Assembly: GCF_004348335.1 (NCBI RefSeq)
Contig: NZ_SMJW01000001.1
Span: 62,001-126,000 of the forward strand
Source: Actinomadura bangladeshensis
GTDB lineage: Bacteria > Actinomycetota > Actinomycetes > Streptosporangiales > Streptosporangiaceae
Direction: 5' to 3'
DNA length: 64,000 bases
Position 1 is the first letter of the stretch, and each line of letters starts with the position of its first letter. A program made the translations under genes and the position numbers. Below the pieces are notes generated by a model. The model was not told the origin of the DNA. It worked only from the letters and a program-made list of their open reading frames with translations, and made no database searches. Shown piece after piece: positions 25,708 to 33,935 of this stretch.

Positions 25708-27281
25708 GCGTCGGCCCGCCAGGCCCGGTCCCAGTGGACGATGCCGTCCTCGAACACGGTGACGTCCTTCAGTTTGTTCTTGTCCCAGATGACGTTCGGG
25801 TTCGACCGCAGCACGACCACCCACGGCACGTCGCGGTTGACGATCTCGTCGAACTTCCGGTACGCCTCCTTGCGCTTCTCGACGTCCTGGGTGGCCCGTC
25901 CGGCCTCCAGGACAGCGGTCATCTCGGGGTTGTCGTAGCGGAGGTAATTGCGCGCGTTGCCCGGCTCCAGCAGCAGCCCGATGCGCGGCTCCGGGTCCAG
26001 GTTGAAGTTGTTGAAGTCCGCGACCTCGAAGTCCCCCGCGATCATCCGCTGGGTGGGCAGGAACTGGGACACCACCTGCAGGTCGACCTCCAGGTTCTTG
26101 AGCGCGGCCAGCTGCGTCTGGACGGCGTTGCCCATCGCCTCGTTGGGCTGGCTCACCAGGAAGCTGAAGCGGATCGGGCCGCCACGCTCGGCGGCCATCT
26201 CGTCGATCAGCTTCTGCGCGGCGGCCAGGTCGGGCTTGGGCCAGGCACCGGCCGGGTTGGCGAACACCGTGCCGGGAGCGAAGAACGCGTTCGTGTCCTC
26301 GCCGCTGCCCTGCTCGACCGACTCTCGCACGTCGGCGTTGTCCACGGCGAGGCGGATGGCCCGCCGGAACCGGACGTCACCCGAGGTCGGCTTGGCGAGG
26401 TTGAAGTAGAGGGCGTGACCCCCGCTCATGTTGACGGTCCGGACCTTCAGCCCCTGCTTCTCGGCCTGGACGGCGTCGTTGCGGGTCAGTCCGACCAGTG
26501 CGTCGAGCTGGCCGGTCGCGGCGGAGTTCAGCCGCTGGGCCGCGTCCCCGATCGGACGCAGGACGACCTCGTCCAGGTAGGGGCGGGGCGCGTCGTAGTA
26601 GGCGGGGTTGCGGGCGAAGGTCATGTGATCGTCACGCAGCCGCTCCTTGAGCGTGAAGGGGCCCGCCCCGACCGGCTTCTCGCCGAGCGTGCCGGCCTTG
26701 ATCGCCGCCGGGGAGGCAATCCAGTTCACCGCGAACAGCGCCACCGACCGCGGGAACTGGAAGTTGATCTTCTTGAGCTTGATGCGCAGCGTCACCGGGT
26801 CCACCACCTCGAGCGAGGCGAACGACTTGGCCACGCCACCGGCTCCGGAGGCCAGGGCGGGATCGGCGTGGCGCTCCCAGTTCAGCTTGACCGCAGCCGC
26901 GTCGAACGCCGTGCCGTCGCTGAACTTCAGGCCGTCGCGCAGCACCAGGTTCCACACGGTGCCGTCGTCGGAGGTGAGCGACTTCGCCATCACCGGGACG
27001 ACTTCCTGCGTGTTCGGGTTCGTCTCGACGAGGCTGCCGTAGAGCAGGTAGCCCACGGTGCCGTCGGCGATCGTCGTGGAGACGGAGAGGAGCTTCGCCG
27101 GGTCGAAGGTGCCGCTGATGTCCCCGGTGACGCCGAAGGTGGCGGTCCCACCGCTCTGGGGCGGACCGGAGGCCTCGTCCGCGTCTCCCGATGAGGCGCC
27201 TCCCCCGCATCCGGGAAGCAGGATCAGCGTGGCGACGATCACGGCGATGACCGCGCCGACCCGCGTATTCTGAATTCGCAT
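25704..27281 (-). CDS. ABC transporter solute-binding lipoprotein (family 5)
   Basis: 525-residue extracellular peptide/nickel/solute-binding protein. MRIQNTRVGAVIAVIVATLI then LLPGC forms a lipoprotein signal with Cys at about residue 26. The SBP_bac_5 features are present: GTFDPAKLL, TSDDGTVWNLVLRDGLKFSD and YDAPRPYLDEVVLRPI. It is the first gene of the importer operon and has a regulon motif 80 bp upstream, which ties uptake to the catabolic genes. The ligand is unknown; family-5 proteins bind peptides, metal chelates, opines and other oligomers. Confidence 0.94.
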   Translation of the reverse strand: MRIQNTRVGAVIAVIVATLILLPGCGGGASSGDADEASGPPQSGGTATFGVTGDISGTFDPAKLLSVSTTIADGTVGYLLYGSLVETNPNTQEVVPVMAKSLTSDDGTVWNLVLRDGLKFSDGTAFDAAAVKLNWERHADPALASGAGGVAKSFASLEVVDPVTLRIKLKKINFQFPRSVALFAVNWIASPAAIKAGTLGEKPVGAGPFTLKERLRDDHMTFARNPAYYDAPRPYLDEVVLRPIGDAAQRLNSAATGQLDALVGLTRNDAVQAEKQGLKVRTVNMSGGHALYFNLAKPTSGDVRFRRAIRLAVDNADVRESVEQGSGEDTNAFFAPGTVFANPAGAWPKPDLAAAQKLIDEMAAERGGPIRFSFLVSQPNEAMGNAVQTQLAALKNLEVDLQVVSQFLPTQRMIAGDFEVADFNNFNLDPEPRIGLLLEPGNARNYLRYDNPEMTAVLEAGRATQDVEKRKEAYRKFDEIVNRDVPWVVVLRSNPNVIWDKNKLKDVTVFEDGIVHWDRAWRADA

Positions 27282-27360
27282 CGTTGTCCTCACACTTGCC
27301 GTCGTCCATGTCATGCCGCGCTCCGCCAGATCCGCGGCCACTGATGTACGGCGCCAGACT

Positions 27361-27378
27361 AAAGCTGATAACATTTAC
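27361..27378 (+). promoter_or_regulatory. AT-rich regulon motif, copy 8
   Basis: AAAGCTGATAACATTTAC in the divergent spacer, 80 bp before the binding-protein start (27281) and 127 bp before the DUF2889 start (27505). Confidence 0.65.
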
Positions 27379-27504
27379 GCACAAGAGGCAGCTCAAACCG
27401 ATCGGACACACCAGAGCCGAAGCCTCCGACGACCTCCGACCGCCACGCACGAACCCGTCCGCCTGCGCTCGCCCGCGAGGACACCGCCTTCGAAGGAGGA
27501 GCCC

Positions 27505-28521
27505 ATGCTCGGCGTGTCCGACGACGCCTACTGCTCCGTCGCCGTCGGCGTACCGAGCCCGCCGCGGCCGGCCGGCTCGGTACGGCGCACGTCGACCGTC
27601 GACATCACCGTCGCCGCCGGACCGCGCCCCGGGCTGCGGTTGGAAGGGCGGGGCAGGGACCTGCGCACGGCGTCCGGTGGCGCCGAGGTGCTCGACGAGG
27701 CGACGCTGTCGGCCGTGGTCGACACCGGCAGCGGAACGCTGACGGAGCTGACGGTGAGCCCGGCCTCCTGGCAGGAACCGCTGCAGGCCCTCGTCGGGCG
27801 GTCGGCGCGCTCAGGATTCAGGCGGGCCCTGGCCACCGTCGCCCCCGACCTGGCCACCTCGGGCCGGCTGCTCGCGCTCCTGCTCGACGACGTTCCGGTC
27901 TGCGTCCTGGTCTCGGGCAACTTGCGCACCCGCCACCCCGCCGCTGGCCCGTCCGCCGGCGGCCACCCGCCGGCGGGAGTGTGCGCGGGATGGCAGCCGG
28001 ACGGGCGGCTCCTGACGCTCGCCGAGGAGTCCGGTGGCTCTCCACTCGTCCTCGGACCACCCAGCAGCCTGCTCGTGGATCCCGGCGATCCGACCGGCTG
28101 GCACGACCTTCCCGAGCTCGGTGCGTGGTCGATGCGCCGGGCGCGACGGCTCGACCTCGTCCCGGAGCCGGGCGGCGGGGTCCGGCTCGCCGCCTACATG
28201 CGCGATGTGCGCAGACTGGACGATCCGGCACCGCGAACGGTGCACGAGTACAGCATCACCGGGAGGATCGACGGGACCGGAACCTTGCGCCGGATCGACG
28301 CCGTCCCGCACGTCCTGCCGGCGCCCGAGTGCCCCCAGGCGGCCGCCAGCGCCGGGCGCCTGCACGGAAGGAACGTTGCGGAGCTGCGTGAGCACGTCGG
28401 GCGGGAGTTCGTCGGCGTGAGCACGTGCACGCACCTGAACGACGTCCTACGTGCCGTGGGCGATGCGCGACTCCTCCTCGATGCCGTTAATCGGATCCAA
28501 ATCCGACACGGTCGGCGCTAG
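27505..28521 (+). CDS. DUF2889 domain protein
   Basis: 338 residues, start chosen at the ATG preceded by AAGGAGGA. The C-terminal third shows the DUF2889 pattern: HEYSITGRIDGTGTLRRIDA, VLPAPECPQAAASAGRL and STCTHLNDVLRAV. The conserved Cys/His positions (PECP, CTHLND) suggest metal or substrate binding, but no activity is known for the family. It is often found among catabolic clusters. It lies divergent to the importer operon and directly upstream of a GntR regulator. Confidence 0.8.
   Translation: MLGVSDDAYCSVAVGVPSPPRPAGSVRRTSTVDITVAAGPRPGLRLEGRGRDLRTASGGAEVLDEATLSAVVDTGSGTLTELTVSPASWQEPLQALVGRSARSGFRRALATVAPDLATSGRLLALLLDDVPVCVLVSGNLRTRHPAAGPSAGGHPPAGVCAGWQPDGRLLTLAEESGGSPLVLGPPSSLLVDPGDPTGWHDLPELGAWSMRRARRLDLVPEPGGGVRLAAYMRDVRRLDDPAPRTVHEYSITGRIDGTGTLRRIDAVPHVLPAPECPQAAASAGRLHGRNVAELREHVGREFVGVSTCTHLNDVLRAVGDARLLLDAVNRIQIRHGRR
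28491..28506. promoter_or_regulatory. Inverted repeat before GntR gene
   Basis: TCGGAT-CCAA-ATCCGA, a perfect 6-4-6 inverted repeat 41 bp before the regulator start. It lies inside the last codons of the DUF2889 gene. It could be an autoregulatory site, but it does not match the repeat before the paralogous regulator at 39600. Confidence 0.4.
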
Positions 28522-28547
28522 GCTCTCCGGACACGACGAGGGAGGAC

Positions 28548-29306
28548 ATGGTGGGCCAGCCGAAGGTGGCAGCCGAGATCGCTCGGCGCGTGATGCGGGA
28601 AGCGGCGGAGCGCGGGCTGGAGCTGGGCGACCACCTGGGCGCCGAGTCGGAGTTCATCGAACGTTACGGGGTGGCCAGGGGCTCCCTGCGTGAGGCGTTC
28701 CGGCTGCTCGAGGCACAGGGGGCCGTGGAGCTGCGCCGCGGCGCAGGCGGCGGGGCCATCATGGCGCGGCCGCAGCCGACCCAGCTCGCCTCGTTCCTCG
28801 CGATGACGCTACAGATCGGCGGCGGCACCTTGCGGACCGTCCTCGAGACGCGCGCGACGATCGAACCATCCATGGCGGCCCTCGCCGCGCGCCGCCGGAC
28901 CCCGGAGCAGGCGCAGGCGCTGACGGAATGCGCCAAGAGCCTGTTGGAGGCCCGGCACGACAGCCCGACGTTCCACGCCCTGAACCGGCGCTTCCACGAC
29001 CTGGTCGCCGAAGCGTCGGGCAACCTGCTGATCGCGGCGATGCTCCCCGCGCTGTCGTGGATGTCGTCGGCGATCGGCTGGGAGCTCGGCCCCCGGGTCC
29101 GCAAACGGATCGCGTTGGAGAAGCAGGGCATCGCCGAGGCCATCGACGACGGCGACTCCTGGGGGGCGTCGCAGCGGATGTCACGCATGATCATGGGCTA
29201 CGAGGACCTCAACACGGCGGACGCCGACGTGCTGGAGCGCCCGGTCGCGTGGGCCGACGTCGACGAGCTGCTCGAAAAGCACCTGCACGAGGGCACCGAC
29301 GGCTAG
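28548..29306 (+). CDS. GntR-family regulator, FadR/FCD type
   Basis: 252 residues, ATG at 28548 with GAGGGAGG upstream. An N-terminal winged helix (about residues 10-75) has the recognition helix ERYGVARGSLREAFRLLEAQ and wing RRGAGGGAIM. An all-helical FCD ligand domain follows, with NRRFHDLVAEASGN and the metal/ligand-type His. It is clearly a close paralogue of the regulator at 39633 (same recognition helix apart from F/L). FCD regulators usually repress catabolic genes until a carboxylate or acyl-CoA ligand binds. It is a candidate reader of the 13-copy AT-rich motif. Confidence 0.92.
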   Translation: MVGQPKVAAEIARRVMREAAERGLELGDHLGAESEFIERYGVARGSLREAFRLLEAQGAVELRRGAGGGAIMARPQPTQLASFLAMTLQIGGGTLRTVLETRATIEPSMAALAARRRTPEQAQALTECAKSLLEARHDSPTFHALNRRFHDLVAEASGNLLIAAMLPALSWMSSAIGWELGPRVRKRIALEKQGIAEAIDDGDSWGASQRMSRMIMGYEDLNTADADVLERPVAWADVDELLEKHLHEGTDG

Positions 29307-29308
29307 CC

Positions 29309-29336
29309 CGGCGGGGCCGGCGCACCGGCCCCGCCG
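29309..29336. terminator. Bidirectional hairpin between convergent genes
   Basis: A 12-bp perfect stem (CGGCGGGGCCGG and complement) with a CGCA loop, directly after the GntR stop and before the convergent cyclase-family stop (29342). Confidence 0.85.
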
Positions 29337-29341
29337 TCGCC

Positions 29342-30235
29342 TCACCCGATCGCGATGGGGTTGACGGGGCTGCCCGTCGCGCCGGGGACCGGAAGCGCAC
29401 CGAGCACGAACAGGAACTCGTGGCAGCCATCGGCCGCCAGTTCCCGCAGCATCATGTTCTCGATCAGCGGCGTGCCCCGGCGGATGAGCATCTCGATGTG
29501 CACCGCGAGGGGCTGCCCGGCCGGGAACGGGATGGGCTCGATGCCGCTGTTGTCGGCACCGAGGGCGGCGATGTCCCGTTCGGCCAGGTAGCGGGCCGCC
29601 TCAACGCCGATGCCCGGCTGGGCGTGCCCGGGGGTCTCCCCGCGGGCCACCTCCTCCAGGAACCTGTCCTGCCACCCGGTCCGCAGGAGCACGACATCCC
29701 CCGCACGGATTTCGACTCCCTGCGCCTGCGCGCAGTCGGCGAGTTCGGCCGCGCCGACCAGGTGGTCGCTCTCCAGCCACCGCACGCCGAGGAACCCGGC
29801 GAGGTCGAGCAGCACACCCCGACCGGCGAACCCGGCGAGCTTCTCGATGCCGAGCCGCTTCGCGCCCGCGTACGGCTCGAACTCCGACGCCGGGAAACCG
29901 TTGTAGAAGGTCCCCTCGTGGTAGGCATGGCACAGCGCGTCGATGTGGGTGACGGAGTGCGACGGCAGGATCAGGACGTCCTCGCACGCGCCGTCCTCGT
30001 CGGGCACACCGGCGACGGCGAGCAGGTTGTCGCGCTCGGTCAGCAGGCTGAGCCGCTGCGGGCCGCCCCGGTACGCGGCCAGCGGGACGCCCGTACGCGC
30101 CAGCGGCAGCGAGAGACGGTAGACCTTGCCGGTCCGGCACGACCGGGCGGCGTCGAGGACGACATCATCGGTGAGCAGGTTGAGCGTGCCCCGCTCGTCG
30201 TCCTCGCCCCACCGGCCCCAGTTGTTCTCCCTCAC
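29342..30235 (-). CDS. Cyclase family (kynurenine formamidase-like) hydrolase
   Basis: 297-residue metal-dependent hydrolase. The GTG at 30235 follows AAGGAGG and starts VRENNWGRWGEDDERG. The metal-binding signature HSVTHIDALCH with HAYHEGTFYNG matches the Cyclase/KynB family (HxGTHxDxPxH variant). Members hydrolyse amides, lactones or cyclic 1,3-diketones, for example N-formylkynurenine or isatin. It ends an operon of esterase, aldehyde dehydrogenase, cupin and ABM protein. A dead relative lies at 41182-41468. Confidence 0.9.
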   Translation of the reverse strand: MRENNWGRWGEDDERGTLNLLTDDVVLDAARSCRTGKVYRLSLPLARTGVPLAAYRGGPQRLSLLTERDNLLAVAGVPDEDGACEDVLILPSHSVTHIDALCHAYHEGTFYNGFPASEFEPYAGAKRLGIEKLAGFAGRGVLLDLAGFLGVRWLESDHLVGAAELADCAQAQGVEIRAGDVVLLRTGWQDRFLEEVARGETPGHAQPGIGVEAARYLAERDIAALGADNSGIEPIPFPAGQPLAVHIEMLIRRGTPLIENMMLRELAADGCHEFLFVLGALPVPGATGSPVNPIAIG

Positions 30236-30255
30236 GATGTCCTCCTTGACTCCGG

Positions 30256-30576
30256 TCACGGCCGGCTCTCCACCGGACGGACCCGGCGCGGCGCGATCGG
30301 CGTGCTGAAGCACTCGCCGACCCCCGGCAGCAGGGGCAGGACGTTCTCCCGGTGCCGGTCGAGCGCGTCCTTGTCGGCGTAAAGTTCGTACACCCAGAGC
30401 ACCGACGGGTCCTCCGAGTCGCAGTACCACTGCCAGGCGAGCGTGCCGGGCTCGTCGGCGGCGATCCCGCGCAGCAACTCCAGCCGCTGCATCAGGTCGG
30501 CCCGCCGAGTCTCGTCGACGACCCCCCGGCCGATGATGGCGATCTCGTCACCGGTCAGGGGCGGGTGGCAGAGCAT
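30256..30576 (-). CDS. Antibiotic biosynthesis monooxygenase (ABM) domain protein
   Basis: 106 residues with a dimeric ferredoxin-like fold of the ABM/YgiN quinol monooxygenase type: RRADLMQRLELLRGIAADEPGTLAWQWYCD and WVYELYADKDALDRHRENV. The ATG at 30576 overlaps the cupin stop (TGATG); a GTG one codon earlier is also possible. It may oxidise a quinol- or enol-like intermediate without a cofactor, or may be a small stress/binding protein. Confidence 0.82.
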   Translation of the reverse strand: MLCHPPLTGDEIAIIGRGVVDETRRADLMQRLELLRGIAADEPGTLAWQWYCDSEDPSVLWVYELYADKDALDRHRENVLPLLPGVGECFSTPIAPRRVRPVESRP

Positions 30577-31058
30577 CACGATTCGCCCGTGACCTCGGCG
30601 TCGCCCGGCAGCGGCACGTACGACGGCGGCACCTCGTTCTTGCGGGCGTCGGCCTCCTGCACCTCGCCGTTCTCGTCCTCGTAGAGGAGCCGGAACATGC
30701 CCTCCAGCGCGCTGAAGACCTCGATCGTCGTGCAGCCCTCGGGCCCCGCGGTGTGCGGGCCGTAGAGGGTGTAGGGGTCGGCAGTGAACGTGTCGCCCGC
30801 CTTCGCGATGCGGCCGTCCCCGAGATCCAGGGAGCCCTTGATCACGATCTCGAACCGCTGGCACGGGTGGCCGTGCTTGAAGAGCGTGTAGCCCGGGGGC
30901 ATCTCGAGGAAGAAGGCCGCGGGCACCGAGAAGTCCTCGACCGAGTTGTCCAGGTGCCAGAGCGGGATCTTGGTCGCGTCCATCATCGTCCCCGAGAGGG
31001 CCTTGACGAACCACTCGGGGGTCTCGCTGGGGGTGGTGCCGTATGGGTAGTACTTCAT
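30576..31058 (-). CDS. Cupin-domain protein
   Basis: 160-residue single cupin. The first motif is GYTLFKHGHPCQRFEIVIKGSLDLGDG (metal ligands His, His, Glu) and the second is GDTFTADPYTLYGPHTAGPEG (His). Cupins of this size act as small dioxygenases, isomerases or sensors. The C-terminal 45 residues are acidic and disordered-looking. It is translationally coupled to the ABM gene. Confidence 0.82.
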   Translation of the reverse strand: MKYYPYGTTPSETPEWFVKALSGTMMDATKIPLWHLDNSVEDFSVPAAFFLEMPPGYTLFKHGHPCQRFEIVIKGSLDLGDGRIAKAGDTFTADPYTLYGPHTAGPEGCTTIEVFSALEGMFRLLYEDENGEVQEADARKNEVPPSYVPLPGDAEVTGES

Positions 31059-31092
31059 GACCTGCGGCCTTTCGTGGTGGAGGTGATCGCGC

Positions 31093-32577
31093 TCAGTCGT
31101 CGTCCATCGAGATCCACACGTTCTTGGACTGCATGAAGGTCATCAGCCCCTCCCGTCCGCCCAGCCGGCCGTACCCGCTCTCCTTGTACCCGCCGAAGGG
31201 CATTCCGGGGCCGATGCCCCCGCGCCCGTTGACGTAAACCGACCCGCTGCTCAGCCGGGCGGCCATCCGGTGCACCCGGCTGACGTCCCTGGTCTGGAGG
31301 TAGCTGCTCAATCCGAAAGGCGTGCCGTTCGCCAGCGCGACGGCCTCGCTCTCGGTGCCGAAGGTGGACACGCTCAGCACCGGACCGTAGACCTCGGTCT
31401 GGGCCAGCTCGCTGTCCGGATGCACGCCGACGAGCAGGGTGGGCTCCACGAAGTACCCGCCCGCGAGGTCGCCGCCGGGCCCCGGGACGGCGGCCGCGGC
31501 GCCGGCGCACAGCTCGGCCCCCTCCCGGATGGCGCGGTCGACCATGCCGAGGATGCGGGTGCGGGCGGCCTCGGTGATGACCGGTCCCATCGTCGTCCCC
31601 GCGTCGAACGGGTCGCCGAGGACGTGCCGGGCGATCTGTTCGCGCGCGATCTCCACGACCTCGTCGACGACGGACTCGTGGACGATCATCCGGCCGGCCG
31701 TGATGCAGGTCTGCCCACTGCCCCCATGGATGCTGTCCACGGAGACCGCCACGGCCCGCTCCAAGTCGGCGTCGGGGAAGATCAGGTTGGCCGACTTGCC
31801 GCCGAGCTCGAGGTCGATCGGCTTGAGGTGCTCGGCCGCCAGCGCTGCGACGCGGCGGCCCACCGTGCCCCCGCCGGTGAAGTGCACCTTGCCGACGCCC
31901 GGGTGCTCCACCAGCGCCGTCCCGGCCTCCGCACCCCCGGGCACCACGTTGACCAGTCCCGGTGGCAGGCCGGCTTCGAGGCACAGCTCGCCGAACCGCA
32001 GGTAGGCGTACGGCGCCAGCTCCGACGGCTTGAGGATGATCGCGTTGCCCGCGGCGAGTGCCGGTGCCACCGTCAGCCCGAGGTTGTAGACCGGCGTGTT
32101 CCAGGTGGCGAAGAAGCCGATGACGCCGATCGGCTCCGACACGGCGTAGTCGAAGGCCGGTCCGGACCAGGTCGGAACCACGTCGCCGACGATCTTGTCG
32201 GCCCAGCCCGCGTAGTACCGCAGCCCGCCGGAGGCCCGGGACGGGCCGAGCGCGGCGATCCGGAGCGGGAACCCGCTGTCGCGGATGGAGAGCGCGACGA
32301 GCTCGTCGCCGTGTTGGTCGACGACATCGGCCAGCCGCAGGAGCGCGTCCCGGCGCCGGTCAGGCGTCAGCGCACGCCACTCGGCCGCGGCGGCGGTCGC
32401 GGCGGTCACGGCGAAGTCGATCTCCCGCGCACCGGCCATCGGGATCGGCTGGTCGGGCTCGCCGGTGGCCGGGAACCGGTGCACCGCGGACCCACCGGAG
32501 GACTCCGCCAGCCGGTCGGTCCCGATCAGCAACCCGGGTGCCGGCAGCGGCACCTCGGCCAAGGGAGTCTGGGTCAT
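31093..32577 (-). CDS. Aldehyde dehydrogenase
   Basis: 494-residue NAD(P)-dependent aldehyde dehydrogenase with all key elements: the cofactor region FFATWNTPVYNLG and KPSELAPYA, FTGGGTVGRRVA, catalytic Glu in LELGGKSANL and nucleophilic Cys in GSGQTCITAGR. It converts an aldehyde to the acid in the same operon as the esterase, cupin and cyclase-family hydrolase. The 34-bp and 38-bp gaps on either side are short enough for one transcript. Confidence 0.95.
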   Translation of the reverse strand: MTQTPLAEVPLPAPGLLIGTDRLAESSGGSAVHRFPATGEPDQPIPMAGAREIDFAVTAATAAAAEWRALTPDRRRDALLRLADVVDQHGDELVALSIRDSGFPLRIAALGPSRASGGLRYYAGWADKIVGDVVPTWSGPAFDYAVSEPIGVIGFFATWNTPVYNLGLTVAPALAAGNAIILKPSELAPYAYLRFGELCLEAGLPPGLVNVVPGGAEAGTALVEHPGVGKVHFTGGGTVGRRVAALAAEHLKPIDLELGGKSANLIFPDADLERAVAVSVDSIHGGSGQTCITAGRMIVHESVVDEVVEIAREQIARHVLGDPFDAGTTMGPVITEAARTRILGMVDRAIREGAELCAGAAAAVPGPGGDLAGGYFVEPTLLVGVHPDSELAQTEVYGPVLSVSTFGTESEAVALANGTPFGLSSYLQTRDVSRVHRMAARLSSGSVYVNGRGGIGPGMPFGGYKESGYGRLGGREGLMTFMQSKNVWISMDDD

Positions 32578-32615
32578 CCCGCGCGTCTCCTTCGTGGTCT
32601 CGTCGGTCTCGTGGT

Positions 32616-33797
32616 TCAGGCGGTGCCGGACGGAGAGGCCTCGGCCCCGGCGAGCCGCTCGTCCGCGATGTCGATCACCGCGCGTCCCAGCGCGGCGAAG
32701 GGATGGTCGTCCGAGGTCGGGTCGTAGCCCTCGAACATCCGGTTGTGGCAGATCATCACCGACAGCCGGCGGTCCAGGTCGATCGCGAACAGGCTGCCTC
32801 CCGAGCCGCCGTGGCGCAGCAGAGCCGGCTGGTCGCCCAGGGGCGTGCCGGCGCCGAGCCAGAAGCCGCCGGTACCGATGGGGGCCGCGACCCGGCCGCC
32901 TCCGAAGAGCACCTCGTCGAGGGCGTCGCCGTTCGGCCGGGGGGTGAGCAGGCGCCGCACCCGGGACTCCGACAGCAGACGAACTCCGTCGAGCTCACCG
33001 CCGTTCGCCACCATCGCCCCCAACCGGGCCACCGCGCGGGCGGACAGGATCCCACCGGCACCGGGGTAGCACGCCTTCTTCACGACGTCGAGGTTGTGCA
33101 CGTGCGCATCCGGCGCGACGGCGTCGGGCTTGGCGAGCAGGCTGGCGCGCGTCTCACCGGGGGCCCGCTCGCGGGACAGGATCGAGGTCAGCTCGGCGAC
33201 GTCGGACAGCCGGTCCTCCGGTACTCCGAAGAACAGGTCCTCGATCCCCAACGGCGCGCACAGCTCGTCGCGGACGAACTCGCCGAAGCCCCGGCCGGAC
33301 GGGTCGGTGCGCCGGACGACCTCGCCGACGATCCACCCGAACACGAGCGACTGGTAGGCGCTCGAGGCACCCGGGGCGAAGAGCGGGGTGAACTCGGCGA
33401 TGCGCGTGGTCATCCACTCCCAGTCCCCCAGGAGCTCCGGAGTGACCCCCTCGGGCATCTGCGGCACACCCGACTGGTGGCTCAGGACGTGTCGGACGAG
33501 GATGTCGGCCTTGCCGTAGCTCCCGAACTCCGGCCAGTAGCGGGCGACCGGCGACTCGTAGTCGACCAGGCCCCGCTCGGCCTGCAGGTGCAGCGCGAGG
33601 GACGTGATCGCCTTCGACACCGAGAACACGGGGAACAAGGTGTCGCCCGTGACCGGTCTGCCCGCGGAGTCCGCCTCCCCCGTCCAGGCGTCGATGACGA
33701 GCTCGGATCCGATGTACGCCGCGACCTGCAGACCACGCTCGCCGTACCCGGCCGCCGCCGTCACGAGCGCCTCGTCGATTCGGGCATCCTGCAGCAC
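32616..33797 (-). CDS. Beta-lactamase-fold (class C/EstB) serine hydrolase
   Basis: 393 residues. The GTG at 33797 has GGAG five bases upstream. The catalytic motifs of class C/esterase EstB proteins are present: SxxK in FSVSKAITS, Tyr in AYQSLVFGW and HxG in RHGGSGGSL. No signal peptide is visible, so it is a cytoplasmic esterase/lactonase rather than an antibiotic resistance enzyme. It is first in the operon ending at 29342, with a regulon motif 50 bp upstream. A close paralogue sits at 42530-43720. Confidence 0.92.
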   Translation of the reverse strand: MLQDARIDEALVTAAAGYGERGLQVAAYIGSELVIDAWTGEADSAGRPVTGDTLFPVFSVSKAITSLALHLQAERGLVDYESPVARYWPEFGSYGKADILVRHVLSHQSGVPQMPEGVTPELLGDWEWMTTRIAEFTPLFAPGASSAYQSLVFGWIVGEVVRRTDPSGRGFGEFVRDELCAPLGIEDLFFGVPEDRLSDVAELTSILSRERAPGETRASLLAKPDAVAPDAHVHNLDVVKKACYPGAGGILSARAVARLGAMVANGGELDGVRLLSESRVRRLLTPRPNGDALDEVLFGGGRVAAPIGTGGFWLGAGTPLGDQPALLRHGGSGGSLFAIDLDRRLSVMICHNRMFEGYDPTSDDHPFAALGRAVIDIADERLAGAEASPSGTA

Positions 33798-33846
33798 GCG
33801 CACTCCCCGATCCGCGGCCCGGCAGTGGACCGACCTTGATCGCTCT

Positions 33847-33862
33847 ATTCTTATCAGATTTA
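33847..33862 (-). promoter_or_regulatory. AT-rich regulon motif, copy 9
   Basis: Plus strand ATTCTTATCAGATTTA, identical to copy 3 over this core. It lies 50 bp before the esterase start at 33797. A second TTATCAG-like stretch (TTTATCAGG) follows immediately. Confidence 0.7.
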
Positions 33863-33887
33863 TCAGGTGGGCGGAACCGTCGGCCTC

Positions 33888-33929
33888 GCGTGGCGGGCAG
33901 GGGCGGGTCCCCACCACCGCCCGCCACGC
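33888..33929 (-). terminator. Hairpin after amidohydrolase gene
   Basis: An 11-bp perfect stem (GCGTGGCGGGC and complement) closes a 20-base loop 6 bp beyond the amidohydrolase stop at 33936. It separates that transcript from the esterase promoter. Confidence 0.75.
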
Positions 33930-33935
33930 CCGGGG

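Noticed and set aside
32616-33797. Beta-lactamase resistance gene
   Set aside because: No signal peptide, class C/EstB esterase motifs and placement in a catabolic operon point to a cytoplasmic esterase.
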